A stretch of 64,000 nt of DNA from Bacteroides sp. (GCA_023666905.1 JAMPBC010000001.1:106137-170136); one strand, 5' to 3'. Positions 54,021-64,000 are shown, numbered from the stretch's first letter. Numbers and translations are program-made. The notes: generated from the letters alone by a model not told the origin.

Positions 54021-54949
54021 TGAACCACTCGTTAATCATTCTGCTCACAGGTTTTCTTGCGGCCTGCTCATCGGCCAACTCGGGAAGTTCCGGAACCGCA
54101 TCAGCCCATTCAGGGCTAACCGCTTCGTCAGAACTGCCGCTCCCCAAGATTCCCGACACGTTGCGCACACCCGAAACACGAGCCACATTTCTGCTTCGAC
54201 ATTTTTGGGACAGCATGGATTTCAGTGACACCGCTCTGACACGCAATCCTGAATTCATGGAGCGGAACTTTGTAAACTTTGCCAACCTGTACCCCCACGC
54301 CATTGCCGACTCCCTGACGGGCATAACCCGCGACTTTCTTCTCCAAGCAACGGCCGACACACCCTCGCGACTTTTACTTTACAACACCATTGAGAAATAC
54401 CTTTTCACCCCTGATTCCCCGGTGCGGTCAGATGATTCCTACATTCTTTTCCTGCAACAATGGCTCACGCTGCCCGGACTTGACAAATATGAACTTGAAG
54501 AACCGCGCTACCGCTTGAACTCGGCACTGAAAAACAGACCGGGAACCAAAGCCGCAGATTTCAATTACCTAACCACCGCCGGCGTAAAATCCTCACTCTA
54601 CAATTCCCCCGCCGTAACAACACTTCTGCTACTTTACGACCCCGATTGCGATCACTGCATGGAAACCATTGCCACCCTATCGGACAACCCCAAAACAAAT
54701 TCGCTCATCAAAAACGGCAAGCTCAACGTGTTAGCTGTTTGCGTGGAGGGCGATGCCGATATGTGGCAGCAAACCGCGCACACACTTCCCGCGGAATGGA
54801 CCGTGGCCATTGATGCATCGGACATAATGGATAGCGAGCTATATGACATTCCTGAAATGCCGGGACTATATCTGTTAGCACCCGACCGTACGGTACTTTT
54901 ACGCCAACCAACCATTTCAGCACTTGATAACTTCCTAACCGAACAATAG
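54020..54949 (+). CDS. Thioredoxin-like lipoprotein with a DUF5106-type N-terminus
   Basis: A 309-residue lipoprotein (signal ending FLAAC near residue 16). The N-terminal domain (about 50-170) resembles DUF5106 domains found before thioredoxin folds in Bacteroidetes. The second half has LLLYDPDCDHCMETIATL, a CxxC redox pair in a thioredoxin-like fold, although the usual TlpA WC/PxC signature is not complete. It may reduce or isomerise disulfides in the periplasm. It overlaps the hydrolase gene by one base. Confidence 0.75.
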   Translation: MNHSLIILLTGFLAACSSANSGSSGTASAHSGLTASSELPLPKIPDTLRTPETRATFLLRHFWDSMDFSDTALTRNPEFMERNFVNFANLYPHAIADSLTGITRDFLLQATADTPSRLLLYNTIEKYLFTPDSPVRSDDSYILFLQQWLTLPGLDKYELEEPRYRLNSALKNRPGTKAADFNYLTTAGVKSSLYNSPAVTTLLLLYDPDCDHCMETIATLSDNPKTNSLIKNGKLNVLAVCVEGDADMWQQTAHTLPAEWTVAIDASDIMDSELYDIPEMPGLYLLAPDRTVLLRQPTISALDNFLTEQ

Positions 54950-55009
54950 TTGCTGTCAAACCCGCATTTAAGCTCACATTTCAGTTAAACGGAGAGTGCA
55001 TTTTTAACC

Positions 55010-55050
55010 ATTTCACATTGCACGTATGTGAAATATTAATTTTATCTTTG
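55010..55050 (+). promoter_or_regulatory. Promoter of the subtilase gene with an overlapping inverted repeat
   Basis: TTG (55018-55020), 22 bases and TATCTTTG (55043-55050) fit the Bacteroidetes promoter. A perfect inverted repeat ATTTCACAT-N7-ATGTGAAAT (55010-55034) covers the -33 box and could be an operator. It might also act as a terminator hairpin for the preceding gene. Confidence 0.6.
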
Positions 55051-55081
55051 CACTTAACAATGCTAACCAATTGAATAAACC

Positions 55082-57280
55082 ATGAATAAATTTTTACTTT
55101 CTGCCATCATATCACTTTCTGTTGCTCCGGCTTTCAGCCAAAGCAAGATTTCAGTTGATGGTCAGGCTTTCATGAATCAGTACAGAGTCAACAAAGCCTC
55201 CACTATGAAAGCCATGGGACTTGACACACAAGCCGTTCCAACCGTATCGGTAATTGCCATGATTGCCGATGGATATACTGCCGACGACATCAGAGCCGCC
55301 GGCTACGAAGTAGAAACCGATTTCGGAATCTCGGCCATTGTAAATGTTTCAATCGAACAAGTTGAGGCCTTGAGCGAACTTCCCTCAATCAGCTCACTTA
55401 CATTTGGAGGCACCAAGCAAGCCAAGATGGACCTTGGCCGTGCGGCAACCGGTGTTGATGAAGCTCACAATGGCATTGACGTTAACGGCGTAACCCACAA
55501 ATTTACAGGCAAAGGAGTAATGGTGGGCATGTACGATACCGGTCTTGACGCCAATCACCTCACTTTCCGTAAGGACGACCTCACCACAAGCCGTATCAAC
55601 CGGCTTTGGCACTATCGCAACTCTTACAACACCGTGCCTACCACCTACACTGCCGCCACAATAAAGAACTTCACCACCGACACTCAGTCAGAAACCCACG
55701 CCACACACGTGGCAAGCATTATGTGCGGCAGCTACAAAGGCAACGGAAATTTCGCCTACACTCCCGATGCCGCGGCAGATAACATGAAACACATGTACGA
55801 CACCCCCATTCCCTATTATGGAGTTGCTATTGAAGCCGAACCCGTGTTTGCCGTTGGTTATCTGGGTGACCCCATGATTCTTCACGGAGTGGAGAAAATT
55901 GTTTCGCAAGCCGAAAGCTACGGACAGCCCTGCGTTGTGAACCTGAGCCTCGGCTCAAACCTCGGCTCGCACGACGGCACCGATGAGTACACCGCCACAC
56001 TCGATGAGCTTGGCAAGCGTGCTATCATTTGCATGTCGGCCGGAAATGAGGCGGAGATGGACATGTCGCTGAAAAAACGTTTCACCACCGGTGACCTCAC
56101 CGTGAAAACCTTTCTGGAACCTGCCACCGACATGCAGGTTACATCACTTGACATGCCTATTGACGTATGGTCGGGAGACACCACACCGGTCACCGTAACA
56201 ATGTTCACCTATCGCAAAAGTGACGGAGCCATAACCCAAGTGGTAACCAACAGTGCCAAAAGCGTTTCATTCACCACACGCTCGGGAATGAGCTCCGGAA
56301 GCGGACAGCTCAGCTGCGGAATTGACGCCGCCAGCAACCGTTACTATGTGAGAATATCGCCCTCACAGGCAATCAAAATATCTTCCAACTATTATCTTAT
56401 GATAACCGTAACCGGCCAGAACGGTAAAGAAATGCGCATGTATTATGGCGGATATGGCAATTTCAAATCCAACAACATTGAGGGATTCACAGCCGGTAAT
56501 GCCGATGAGTCAATCAACACAAGCGCTGTAACCGACAACATTATCAGCGTAGGCTCATTCACCACCCGCCAAGCTTTTGGAATTCTTGGTGACAACAAAT
56601 ATTCTTATATATCCGCGGGTCTGACTCCCGGTACCGTGTCATCATTCTCAAGCTACGGCACCACTTTGGACGGCCGTCCGTTGCCAACTGTTCTTGCCCC
56701 CGGCTCCACCATCATTGCAGGTTTCAGCCAATATTATTTTAAAACCGCCTACGGAGGCGACACCGATTATGCGACCGGTTACACCACCTATGGAACCACA
56801 AACCACTACTGGGGACCGCTTGACGGCACATCAATGTCATCGCCTTTTGCTGCCGGTGTGATTGCCCTGTGGCTTGAAGCCGATCCCACCCTCACCGTGC
56901 AGGATGTAAAGGCAATCATTGCCGAAACCTCAGTGACCGACAGCTTTACCAAAGCAAAATCAAAAGCTGCCGGCGCCGGCAAAATCAATGCTGCCGCAGG
57001 ACTTCGCAAAATCCTTGGTTCAAACTCAGCCATAGGCACAATAAACGACAACACATCACGCCTGCTGGTTACCCGCACCGAAAATGGTTTTGACATTGTG
57101 CTTGGCGGCGAAGCTCGGTTCAACGCACAACTCGTTGACATGCAGGGACGCACCGTGGCTTCGGCTGAAGGCAACGATGCTCATGCATTCTTAGCCACCG
57201 ACGGGCTGAACAACGGCGTTTACGTTCTCACCGTTCAAGGCAATGGTGTGGCAGAATCACACAAAGTGACAATTCGCTGA
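55082..57280 (+). CDS. Secreted subtilisin-like (S8) protease with a sorting tail
   Basis: A 732-residue secreted protease with a signal peptide (ending PAFSQ). An N-terminal inhibitor-like region precedes the S8 catalytic domain with D152 (MYDTGLDANH), H206 (ETHATHVASIM) and S584 (GTSMSSPFAAGV). The gap between H and S holds a large insertion, as in cell-envelope subtilases. The C-terminus (about 640-732, ending GVYVLTVQGNGVAESHKVTI) resembles a type IX sorting domain. It probably digests host or dietary protein at the cell surface. A terminator hairpin follows. Confidence 0.9.
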   Translation: MNKFLLSAIISLSVAPAFSQSKISVDGQAFMNQYRVNKASTMKAMGLDTQAVPTVSVIAMIADGYTADDIRAAGYEVETDFGISAIVNVSIEQVEALSELPSISSLTFGGTKQAKMDLGRAATGVDEAHNGIDVNGVTHKFTGKGVMVGMYDTGLDANHLTFRKDDLTTSRINRLWHYRNSYNTVPTTYTAATIKNFTTDTQSETHATHVASIMCGSYKGNGNFAYTPDAAADNMKHMYDTPIPYYGVAIEAEPVFAVGYLGDPMILHGVEKIVSQAESYGQPCVVNLSLGSNLGSHDGTDEYTATLDELGKRAIICMSAGNEAEMDMSLKKRFTTGDLTVKTFLEPATDMQVTSLDMPIDVWSGDTTPVTVTMFTYRKSDGAITQVVTNSAKSVSFTTRSGMSSGSGQLSCGIDAASNRYYVRISPSQAIKISSNYYLMITVTGQNGKEMRMYYGGYGNFKSNNIEGFTAGNADESINTSAVTDNIISVGSFTTRQAFGILGDNKYSYISAGLTPGTVSSFSSYGTTLDGRPLPTVLAPGSTIIAGFSQYYFKTAYGGDTDYATGYTTYGTTNHYWGPLDGTSMSSPFAAGVIALWLEADPTLTVQDVKAIIAETSVTDSFTKAKSKAAGAGKINAAAGLRKILGSNSAIGTINDNTSRLLVTRTENGFDIVLGGEARFNAQLVDMQGRTVASAEGNDAHAFLATDGLNNGVYVLTVQGNGVAESHKVTIR

Positions 57281-57301
57281 AAATACTGAAAACTTACTGA
57301 A

Positions 57302-57349
57302 CAAAAGTGCCGCTCCGGAGCGTTTTTAATGCGCAGAGCGGCACTTTTG
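57302..57349. terminator. Long perfect hairpin between the subtilase and ilvD
   Basis: Arms CAAAAGTGCCGCTC and GAGCGGCACTTTTG are perfectly complementary over 14 bp, with a 20-base loop, and each outer edge is A/T-rich. It can terminate transcripts from either side and separates the protease gene from the ilv operon promoter. Confidence 0.75.
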
Positions 57350-57359
57350 CGTGCATTTG

Positions 57360-57391
57360 TTTGCAAATGCGCATTATAAGGCTTACTTTTG
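57360..57391 (+). promoter_or_regulatory. Promoter of the ilv operon
   Basis: TTTG (57360-57363), 20 bases and TACTTTTG (57384-57391) give a strong Bacteroidetes promoter. The expected leader of about 120 bases (to 57517) contains a possible hairpin (CCCGGGC/GCTGGG) and a T7 run and could be an attenuator, but no known riboswitch or leader peptide rich in branched-chain codons was seen. Confidence 0.75.
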
Positions 57392-57517
57392 TAAATCACA
57401 CCTTAAGCCGGACTCTCACCATGTGAACACCAGCCCCGAGACCTGAAAGCAGGCGCACCCGGGCAAATGCAACGCACTGCTGGGAGGCCGACATTTTTTT
57501 CATCACCATTCACTGAG

Positions 57518-59365
57518 ATGCAACATAACAAAGACCCGCATTACAAAATTGAACTTCGCAGCAACACCACCCGTAGCGGACGCCGAATGGCCGGTGCCCG
57601 TGCCCTGTGGCGCGCCAACGGCATGAAGGAGGAACAGATGAATCGCCCGGTAATAGCTGTGGTGAACTCTTTCACACAATTCGTCCCGGGTCACACACAT
57701 CTTCACGCCATTGGTCAGGAAGTTAAAAAAGAGATTGAAGCCCTGGGGTGCTTCGCTGCCGAGTTCAACACAATTGCCATTGACGATGGCATTGCCATGG
57801 GACACGAAGGCATGCTCTACTCCCTCCCCTCGCGCGACTTGATTGCCGACTCGGTGGAATACATGGTCAATGCCCACCGCGCCGACGCCATGGTGTGCAT
57901 AAGCAATTGCGACAAGGTGACTCCCGGCATGCTCATGGCGGCTATGAGGCTCAACATTCCGACAGTGTTTGTGAGCGGAGGCCCCATGGAGGCCGGAATG
58001 GTGGACGGTAAAGCCGTTGACCTGGTTGATGTAATGGTCCATGCAGCCGACGATGGCGTAAGTGACTCACAGCTTCAGGCCATGGAATTGGGGGGATGTC
58101 CCACTTGCGGTTCCTGCTCGGGAATGTTCACAGCCAACTCCATGAACTCGCTCACCGAGGCTTTGGGGCTATCATTGCCCGGCAACGGCACCGTGGTAGC
58201 AACCCATATCAACCGCCGCAAGCTATTCAAAGAAGCCGCCCGATTGGTGGTGGAAAACGCATACAAATATTACGGCGATGGCGACACCTCGGTGCTCCCG
58301 CGCTCCATAGCAACACGCCCCGCACTACTCAATGCCATGACACTTGACATTGCAATGGGCGGGAGCTCCAACACCGTTCTACACCTGCTTGCCGTGGCGC
58401 ATGAAGCCGAAGCCGACTTTGCGCTTAAGAACATAGACCGTCTGTCACGTCACACTCCGGTGCTCTGCAAAGTGGCCCCCAACTCCGCCTGCCACATTGA
58501 GGATGTGAACCGTGCCGGAGGAATCATATCCATTATGAAAGAACTTGCCGACGCGGGATTGGTGGACACAACCGCGAAGCGCGTTGACGGACTGACCCTC
58601 GGCGAGGCCATTGACCGATATGCTATTGGTGGAAAACTTTTCAGCGATGAAGCCGATGAACTGTGGAAAAGCGCACCAGCTCACAAGCCATCGCGTGAAT
58701 TGGGAGAGCAGATGAGCTATTACGCCACGCTTGACACTGACAGGGCCAACGGATGCATTCGCGATGTGGCCCATGCCTACGCGGCCGACGGTGGTCTTGC
58801 CATACTCTACGGCAATCTGGCGCCCGACGGATGCGTGGTGAAAACGGCCGGCGTTGATGAATCAATACTGAAATTCACAGGGAAGGCCGTGGTTTGTGAA
58901 TCGCAAGAAGAAGCCGTTGACGCCATTCTGCGCGATAAGGTGAGCGCGGGCGATGTTGTGGTAATTACCCACGAAGGGCCCAAAGGGGGACCCGGCATGC
59001 AGGAAATGCTCTACCCCACGAGCTACCTTAAAAGCAAACATCTGGGACGCGACTGCGCCTTGATAACCGACGGACGCTTTTCAGGCGGCACTTCAGGCCT
59101 GTCAATTGGCCACATTTCACCGGAAGCAGCCGCCGGCGGCCCGGTGGCATTGGTTCGCAACAGCGACACCATTGAAATTGACATCCCCTCCCGCACCATT
59201 ACCCTGTTGGTTGACGATGCCGAGTTGCAAAAGCGCCGGCAGCAGGAGGAGGAACGCGGAGAGAACGCTTACACGCCTCATCACCGCGACCGTATGGTGA
59301 GCCGCGCGCTTAAGGCTTATTCAGCATCAGTTACATCGGCCGATAAAGGAGGAGTGCGCCTATGA
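57518..59365 (+). CDS. ilvD: Dihydroxy-acid dehydratase
   Basis: IlvD dehydrates dihydroxy acids to the 2-keto acids of valine, leucine and isoleucine synthesis, with an Fe-S cluster. The 615-residue product from the ATG at 57518 has cluster-binding [12 protein letters not shown] and [14 protein letters not shown] and the conserved [18 protein letters not shown] start. An in-frame ATG at 57467 would add 17 residues not typical of the family. It overlaps ilvB by four bases (ATGA). Confidence 0.96.
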   Translation: MQHNKDPHYKIELRSNTTRSGRRMAGARALWRANGMKEEQMNRPVIAVVNSFTQFVPGHTHLHAIGQEVKKEIEALGCFAAEFNTIAIDDGIAMGHEGMLYSLPSRDLIADSVEYMVNAHRADAMVCISNCDKVTPGMLMAAMRLNIPTVFVSGGPMEAGMVDGKAVDLVDVMVHAADDGVSDSQLQAMELGGCPTCGSCSGMFTANSMNSLTEALGLSLPGNGTVVATHINRRKLFKEAARLVVENAYKYYGDGDTSVLPRSIATRPALLNAMTLDIAMGGSSNTVLHLLAVAHEAEADFALKNIDRLSRHTPVLCKVAPNSACHIEDVNRAGGIISIMKELADAGLVDTTAKRVDGLTLGEAIDRYAIGGKLFSDEADELWKSAPAHKPSRELGEQMSYYATLDTDRANGCIRDVAHAYAADGGLAILYGNLAPDGCVVKTAGVDESILKFTGKAVVCESQEEAVDAILRDKVSAGDVVVITHEGPKGGPGMQEMLYPTSYLKSKHLGRDCALITDGRFSGGTSGLSIGHISPEAAAGGPVALVRNSDTIEIDIPSRTITLLVDDAELQKRRQQEEERGENAYTPHHRDRMVSRALKAYSASVTSADKGGVRL

Positions 59366-61086
59366 GTGAAATGATTACAGGGGCCACTGCCCTTATTCAA
59401 GGATTACTGGCCGAAGGCGTTGACCGCATATTCGGCTATCCCGGAGGCTATATTATTCCGGTGTTTGACACGCTCTACGATTACACCGACCGGATTACCA
59501 ACGTGCTCACCCGCCATGAGCAGGGCGCCATGCACGCAGCCCAAGGCTATGCACGCACCTCTCACAAACCGGGAGTGGTGATTGTCACCTCCGGGCCGGC
59601 AGCCACAAACCTCATAACCGGACTGAGCGACGCCATGATGGATTCCACTCCACTGGTGGTGATAACCGGCCAGGCACCCTCGGCCATGCTCGGTACTGAT
59701 GCCTTTCAGGAAACCGATGTTATGGGCATTACCCAACCCATAACCAAGTGGAGTTATCAGATACGCCACGCTTCGGAGGTGAGTCAGGCCGTGGCCCGGG
59801 CATTCCACATTGCATCGACCGGCCGTCCCGGGCCGGTGGTGCTCGACTTCACCAAGGATGCACAGATTGAACTCACAGAAGCGGGCTACAAGCCATGTAA
59901 TTTCATACGCAGCTACGTGTCACGTCCGGAAATGAATCCTTACGATGTGAAACGGCTGGCCGACATGATTAACCGTTCACGCCGCCCGCTTATTCTTGCC
60001 GGCCAGGGCATAACCATTGCCGAAGCCGAAGAGGAACTACGACTGTTGGCCGAGAAAGCCGACATCCCGGTGGCCGCCACGTTGCTCGGGCTCTCCACGC
60101 TGCCATCGGACCACCATCTGTTCAAAGGAATGTTGGGAATGCACGGCAACTTCGGCCCGAACATCAACACCAACCGGGCCGACCTGATTGTGGCCGTAGG
60201 CATGCGATTTGACGACCGCGTTACCGGCGTGCTGGAGCATTATGCCCCTCAGGCCCGCATTGCCCACATTGACATTGACGAAGCCGAGTTTAACAAAAAT
60301 GTCCATGTTGACTTGAAGGTGCATGCCGATGCAAAAGAAGCATTGTCGGCACTGCTGCCGCTTATCAACAAAGCGGCCCACAACGAGTGGGTGAAGTCAT
60401 TTGACCGACATAACGAAGCCGAACGCCGATTGGTTATTGAAGAAGCCATTCACGGTACTGACCCAGGTAAACCTGCCACCATGGGCGAAGTAGCCCGCCT
60501 GGTGAGCGAAGCGGCTTCGCCGGGAGCTGTTCTGGTTACCGATGTGGGCCAGAATCAAATGCTGTCGGCCCGATATTTCCGTTTCACGGCCCCCAGAAGC
60601 ATTATCACGTCCGGTGGTCTTGGCACCATGGGATTCGGACTGCCGGCGGCCATAGGAGCGAAAATGGGAGCTCCCGAGCGGGAAGTGTATCTTTTCACCG
60701 GCGACGGAGGCTTGCAAATGACCATTCAGGAATTAGGCACCATAATGCAGTATGACACGCCGGTGAAAATTGTTCTTCTGAACAACAATTATCTGGGCAA
60801 CGTGCGCCAATGGCAGCAACTCTTTTTCAACGGCCGATTCTCCATGACACAAATGCTCAATCCTGATTTCCGCACACTGGCTTCGGCCTACGGCATCGAG
60901 GCCATTGACGTGACCACACGCGCCGAACTGCCGGCCGCAGTTGAGCGGCTTGTTGCCTCGCAGCATGCCATGCTGCTTAACGTGAACGTGCTTGAAACCG
61001 ACATGGTGTTCCCCATGACCCCTGTGGGAGCCGCCGTGGACCACATTATGATTAACCCCACTGACATTTATCAACCTGAAGAATGA
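59362..61086 (+). CDS. ilvB: Acetolactate synthase, large subunit
   Basis: This ThDP enzyme condenses pyruvate to acetolactate, the committed step of branched-chain synthesis. The 574-residue protein has [14 protein letters not shown], the catalytic E53 in [15 protein letters not shown], and the ThDP/Mg motif [19 protein letters not shown] followed by LLNNNYLG. It sits between ilvD and the small-subunit gene with four-base overlaps. Confidence 0.97.
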   Translation: MSEMITGATALIQGLLAEGVDRIFGYPGGYIIPVFDTLYDYTDRITNVLTRHEQGAMHAAQGYARTSHKPGVVIVTSGPAATNLITGLSDAMMDSTPLVVITGQAPSAMLGTDAFQETDVMGITQPITKWSYQIRHASEVSQAVARAFHIASTGRPGPVVLDFTKDAQIELTEAGYKPCNFIRSYVSRPEMNPYDVKRLADMINRSRRPLILAGQGITIAEAEEELRLLAEKADIPVAATLLGLSTLPSDHHLFKGMLGMHGNFGPNINTNRADLIVAVGMRFDDRVTGVLEHYAPQARIAHIDIDEAEFNKNVHVDLKVHADAKEALSALLPLINKAAHNEWVKSFDRHNEAERRLVIEEAIHGTDPGKPATMGEVARLVSEAASPGAVLVTDVGQNQMLSARYFRFTAPRSIITSGGLGTMGFGLPAAIGAKMGAPEREVYLFTGDGGLQMTIQELGTIMQYDTPVKIVLLNNNYLGNVRQWQQLFFNGRFSMTQMLNPDFRTLASAYGIEAIDVTTRAELPAAVERLVASQHAMLLNVNVLETDMVFPMTPVGAAVDHIMINPTDIYQPEE

Positions 61087-61631
61087 ACGGCAAAGAGACA
61101 CTTTACACCATTTCGGTGTTTTCGGAAAACCACGTTGGACTGCTGACCCAGCTGTCAAACATTTTCACGCGCCGGTGCATTAACATTGAAAGCGTAAGTG
61201 CAAGCGCATGCTCAGTTCCCGACATCCACAAAATCACCCTCACTTGCCACTCCACCCCCGAAATGATGGACAAGGTGATACGTCAAATTGAAAAGCGCAT
61301 TGACGTGATCAAAGCTTTTTGTTATGTTGACAGCGAACTGGTGTATCAAGAGGTGGCTCTTTACAAAATTTCAACGGAGCGGATGCTTGCCGAAAACCAT
61401 GTGGAACGCATAATCCGTCACTACGGAGCACGCATTCTGGAAATAACTCCGGACTACACCGTTATTGAAAAAACGGGGCATCATGACGAAACCGATGCGC
61501 TTTTTTCGGAATTGAAACGTTATGATATTAAGCAGTTCGTGCGAAGCGGACGAGTGGCCATCACCCGTTCGCCCATTGAACACGTTGACGAGTATCTGAC
61601 CCGGCGCAATCTGCTTGATCCCGACCTTTAA
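61083..61631 (+). CDS. ilvN: Acetolactate synthase, small (regulatory) subunit
   Basis: A 182-residue regulatory subunit with an N-terminal ACT domain (YTISVFSENHVGLLTQLSNI; INIESVSASACSVP) that senses branched-chain amino acids, followed by a C-terminal ACT-like domain. It binds the large subunit encoded just upstream (overlap of four bases). Such subunits confer feedback inhibition by valine. Confidence 0.93.
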   Translation: MNGKETLYTISVFSENHVGLLTQLSNIFTRRCINIESVSASACSVPDIHKITLTCHSTPEMMDKVIRQIEKRIDVIKAFCYVDSELVYQEVALYKISTERMLAENHVERIIRHYGARILEITPDYTVIEKTGHHDETDALFSELKRYDIKQFVRSGRVAITRSPIEHVDEYLTRRNLLDPDL

Positions 61632-61643
61632 AATTATCCAGTC

Positions 61644-62399
61644 ATGACCGAAAATCAAAAAACTTACACACATCAATTTTCACTGACCGCCGCCCAGTGC
61701 AACGCACAAAGCGAACTTTCGCCCTCCATGCTTGTGCAACATATAATTGAAGTGGCCACCGAACACGCCGACGCATTGGGTGTGGGCTTCAAAAATCTTG
61801 AAGCCACAGGCACTCTCTGGGTTCTTTCGCGCGTGGCCTTTGAGGTGGAGCGTTATCCCAAGTTGCTTGAAAATTATTCGCTCACCACTTGGGTAGAGGC
61901 CTATAACCGACATTTCTCCGAACGAAACTTTGAAATACGTGGCGGTAACAACGAGATAATAGGATTTGCCCGCACCATCTGGGTGTCCATTGACATGAAA
62001 ACACGCAAGCCCGCCAATCTGAGCAATTTCGAATTTCTTAAAGATGTGGTTTGCGACAAGGAGTGTCCCATTGCCAAACAGGGTAAAATCCACCCCGTGG
62101 AGCCGCCCCAAATGTGCCATCCCTATCAGTTTCAGGTCAGTGACATCGATGTGAACCGGCACGTGAACTCATCGCGCTACGTTGAATTGATAATCAACCA
62201 AATGGACCTTGATACATACGATAACTTTTTTGTTTCGCGTTTTGAGATAGAGTACCGGCGCGAAACTCACTATGGCGACAACGTTGAGGTTTGCTCCTCG
62301 TTTTCGGCCGATGGCAACGCGTTGATTTCATCAATCAATCTGGATGAATTGCCGGTTTGCCTGGCAAAGACCGTGACATCGCCCCGTCCAATGAAATAA
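61644..62399 (+). CDS. Acyl-ACP thioesterase
   Basis: A 251-residue protein of the FatA/FatB-like thioesterase family (PF01643 type), with two hot-dog domains. Matching features are the LGVGFKNLEATGTLWVLSRV stretch and the DIDVNRHVNSSRYVELI motif with the catalytic Asn and His. It releases fatty acids from acyl carrier protein. In Bacteroidetes this gene is often found between ilvN and ilvC, as here; the meaning of that link is not known. Confidence 0.88.
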   Translation: MTENQKTYTHQFSLTAAQCNAQSELSPSMLVQHIIEVATEHADALGVGFKNLEATGTLWVLSRVAFEVERYPKLLENYSLTTWVEAYNRHFSERNFEIRGGNNEIIGFARTIWVSIDMKTRKPANLSNFEFLKDVVCDKECPIAKQGKIHPVEPPQMCHPYQFQVSDIDVNRHVNSSRYVELIINQMDLDTYDNFFVSRFEIEYRRETHYGDNVEVCSSFSADGNALISSINLDELPVCLAKTVTSPRPMK

Positions 62400-62418
62400 C
62401 AATGTAAATTAATGATAT

Positions 62419-63462
62419 ATGGCTAAAATGAATTTTGGAGGTGTGGAGGAAACAGTTGTAACCCGCACCGAATTTCCCCTTGAGAAAGCCCGTGAAGTGT
62501 TGAAAAATGAAACCATAGCAGTGCTTGGCTATGGCGTGCAAGGCCCCGGACAAAGCCTCAATTTAAAGGACAACGGCTTCAATGTGATTGTCGGGCAACG
62601 CCCCGGACGCACATACGACAAAGCCGTTGCCGACGGTTGGGTGCCCGGCGAAACGCTTTTCTCCATTGAAGAAGCAGCCCGGCGCGGCACAATAATAATG
62701 TGCTTGCTTTCAGATGCTGCTGTGCTTGAAGTGTGGCCCACCATAAAACCGCATCTTACCAAAGGGAAAGCTCTCTATTTCAGCCACGGGTTTGCCATTG
62801 CATGGGCCGACCGCACCGGCGTTGTTCCTCCGGCCGACATTGATGTGATAATGGTGGCTCCGAAAGGCTCGGGAGCATCGCTCCGCTCCATGTTCCTGGA
62901 ACATCGAGGTGTGAACTCAAGCTATGCCGTAGAGCAGGATTATACGGGCCGCGCCGTGGAACGCACTCTGGCACTCGGCATTGGCATAGGTTCGGGTTAT
63001 CTGTTTGAAACCACATTCCGCCGCGAAGCCATCAGCGATCTCACCGGCGAACGAGGCTCGCTTATGGGAGCTATTCAAGGACTGTTCCAGGCTCAGTATG
63101 AAGTGCTCCGCGAACATGGTCACACCCCCTCCGAGGCCTTCAATGAAACCGTTGAGGAGCTTACCCAATCGTTGATGCCCTTGTTTGCGGCCAAAGGAAT
63201 GGACTGGATGTATGCCAACTGCTCCACCACAGCCCAGCGTGGCGCGTTGGACTGGAAAGACCCCTTCCACGATGCCGTGAAGCCAGTGTTGGAACGCCTT
63301 TACACCAGTGTGGAGAATGGCACCGAGGCACAAATTTCAATTGACTCCAACTCCCGCGCCGATTACCGCGAGAAACTCAACGAGGAACTCCGCCAGATGC
63401 GTGAGAGCGAAATGTGGCAAACCGGATTCACCGTGCGCCAACTCCGACCCGAAAACGATTAA
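62419..63462 (+). CDS. ilvC: Ketol-acid reductoisomerase
   Basis: IlvC isomerises and reduces acetolactate or acetohydroxybutyrate with NADPH and Mg2+. The 347-residue protein is of the short (class I) type, with the GYGVQGPGQSLNLKDNG nucleotide-binding loop, GQRPGRTYDKA, and the metal-binding DLTGERGSLMG and later ETVEELTQSL segments. It lies 19 bases after the thioesterase gene. Confidence 0.95.
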   Translation: MAKMNFGGVEETVVTRTEFPLEKAREVLKNETIAVLGYGVQGPGQSLNLKDNGFNVIVGQRPGRTYDKAVADGWVPGETLFSIEEAARRGTIIMCLLSDAAVLEVWPTIKPHLTKGKALYFSHGFAIAWADRTGVVPPADIDVIMVAPKGSGASLRSMFLEHRGVNSSYAVEQDYTGRAVERTLALGIGIGSGYLFETTFRREAISDLTGERGSLMGAIQGLFQAQYEVLREHGHTPSEAFNETVEELTQSLMPLFAAKGMDWMYANCSTTAQRGALDWKDPFHDAVKPVLERLYTSVENGTEAQISIDSNSRADYREKLNEELRQMRESEMWQTGFTVRQLRPEND

Positions 63463-63490
63463 CCCAACCATAAACCATCATCACATAAAA

Positions 63491-64000
63491 ATGTTCTCAG
63501 GAATTGTTGAAGAAGCCGCCACAGTGATGGGCATAAAGGATGAGGGTGGCAACCGCCACATCCGCGTAAAGTGCAGTTTCACCGACGAGCTTCGCATTGA
63601 CCAGTCAGTGGCACACAACGGTGTGTGCCTCACGGTTGTTGAACTTCATCCCGACTCATCCTACACCGTTACAGCTATCCAAGAAACACTTGAACGCTCC
63701 AATCTGGGGCTGCTTGAAGTGGGCTCCAAGGTGAATCTGGAGCGCAGCATGATGCTCAACGGACGCCTTGACGGTCACATTGTGCAAGGCCATGTTGACT
63801 GCACAGCTACGGTTGAAAATATTGAAGAAGTCGACGGCAGCCGCTACTATAAATTCCGTTATGCCATTCCTGCCGAAATGGCAGCAAAAGGATATGTAAC
63901 CGTTGAGAAGGGCTCCGTTACTGTTAATGGCGTCAGCCTCACGGTATGCGACTCTGAACGCGACTCATTTCGCGTGGCCATTATCCCCTACACCTACGAA
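63491..64000 (+). CDS. ribE: Riboflavin synthase alpha chain, N-terminal part (runs off the window)
   Basis: The last 170 codons encode a riboflavin synthase: MFSGIVEEAATVMGIKD at the start, GHIVQGHVDCTATV in the first lumazine-binding repeat, and VTVEKGSVTVNGVSLTVC in the second. It dismutates two dimethylribityllumazine molecules to riboflavin. The frame is open to the end of the window, and the missing part should be the C-terminal helix. It starts 28 bases after ilvC. Confidence 0.95.
   Translation, partial: MFSGIVEEAATVMGIKDEGGNRHIRVKCSFTDELRIDQSVAHNGVCLTVVELHPDSSYTVTAIQETLERSNLGLLEVGSKVNLERSMMLNGRLDGHIVQGHVDCTATVENIEEVDGSRYYKFRYAIPAEMAAKGYVTVEKGSVTVNGVSLTVCDSERDSFRVAIIPYTYE

Noticed and set aside
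1..64000. CRISPR arrays, insertion sequences, prophage, tRNA or rRNA genes
   Set aside because: No regular direct repeats, transposase or integrase genes, or recognisable tRNA/rRNA sequences were seen. A tRNA search program would be needed to exclude a missed tRNA.

Overview
The window looks like the chromosome of a member of the Bacteroidales, most likely from the Muribaculaceae/Bacteroides part of the order. The evidence is a str ribosomal operon that runs directly into the S10 operon without tuf, promoters of the Bacteroidetes TTTG-N19-22-TAnnTTTG type before many genes, weak or absent Shine-Dalgarno sites, type IX-style C-terminal sorting tails on secreted enzymes, an ilvD-ilvB-ilvN-thioesterase-ilvC operon, and many uncharacterised outer-membrane beta-barrels. 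No tRNA, rRNA, CRISPR array or insertion sequence was recognised, and no gap between genes exceeds about 300 bases.

Layout. 1-3.9 kb (minus): rpsL-rpsG-fusA-rpsJ-rplC. 3.96-10.2 kb (minus): a probable six-gene envelope operon of a flippase-like membrane protein, a single-pass protein, a TSCPD protein and three exported proteins of unknown role. 10.4-12.9 kb (minus): a YbaK-type deacylase, aroC and a radical SAM protein. 13.1-17.3 kb (plus): a small barrel protein, a small conserved protein, asd and a cation/proton antiporter. 17.3-18.5 kb (minus): a GlmU-like sugar nucleotidyltransferase.

18.65-24.86 kb (plus) is the most interesting part. It is a visibly AT-richer ribosomal-peptide (RiPP) cluster with its own promoter. 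It holds a 71-residue precursor with a double-glycine leader and a seven-cysteine core, a small recognition-domain ORF overlapping a radical SAM/SPASM maturase at an A8 run, a TonB-receptor-like outer membrane protein, a C39-peptidase ABC exporter, and a membrane-fusion protein cut off after 50 residues. The maturase would modify the cysteine-rich core; the exporter would cut at the GG site and secrete the product.

24.9-30.8 kb (plus): rfbC, a secreted GH95 fucosidase-type enzyme, thyA and folA. 30.8-38.6 kb (minus): aroB, a HAD phosphatase, a giant AsmA-like protein, a DUF5715-like lipoprotein and an MFS sugar transporter. 38.7-43.5 kb (minus): an ECF sigma factor with a probable membrane anti-sigma protein and three exported proteins, then a transglutaminase-like protein. 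43.7-57.3 kb (plus): a DivIC/FtsB-like protein, coaX, a FadL-like barrel, lptC, a CBS-domain transporter, rnz, tadA, a ferredoxin-type membrane protein, an orphan HypE/PurM-like protein, hflX, a hydrolase, a thioredoxin-like lipoprotein and a secreted subtilase. 57.4-64 kb (plus): the branched-chain amino acid operon and the start of riboflavin synthase.
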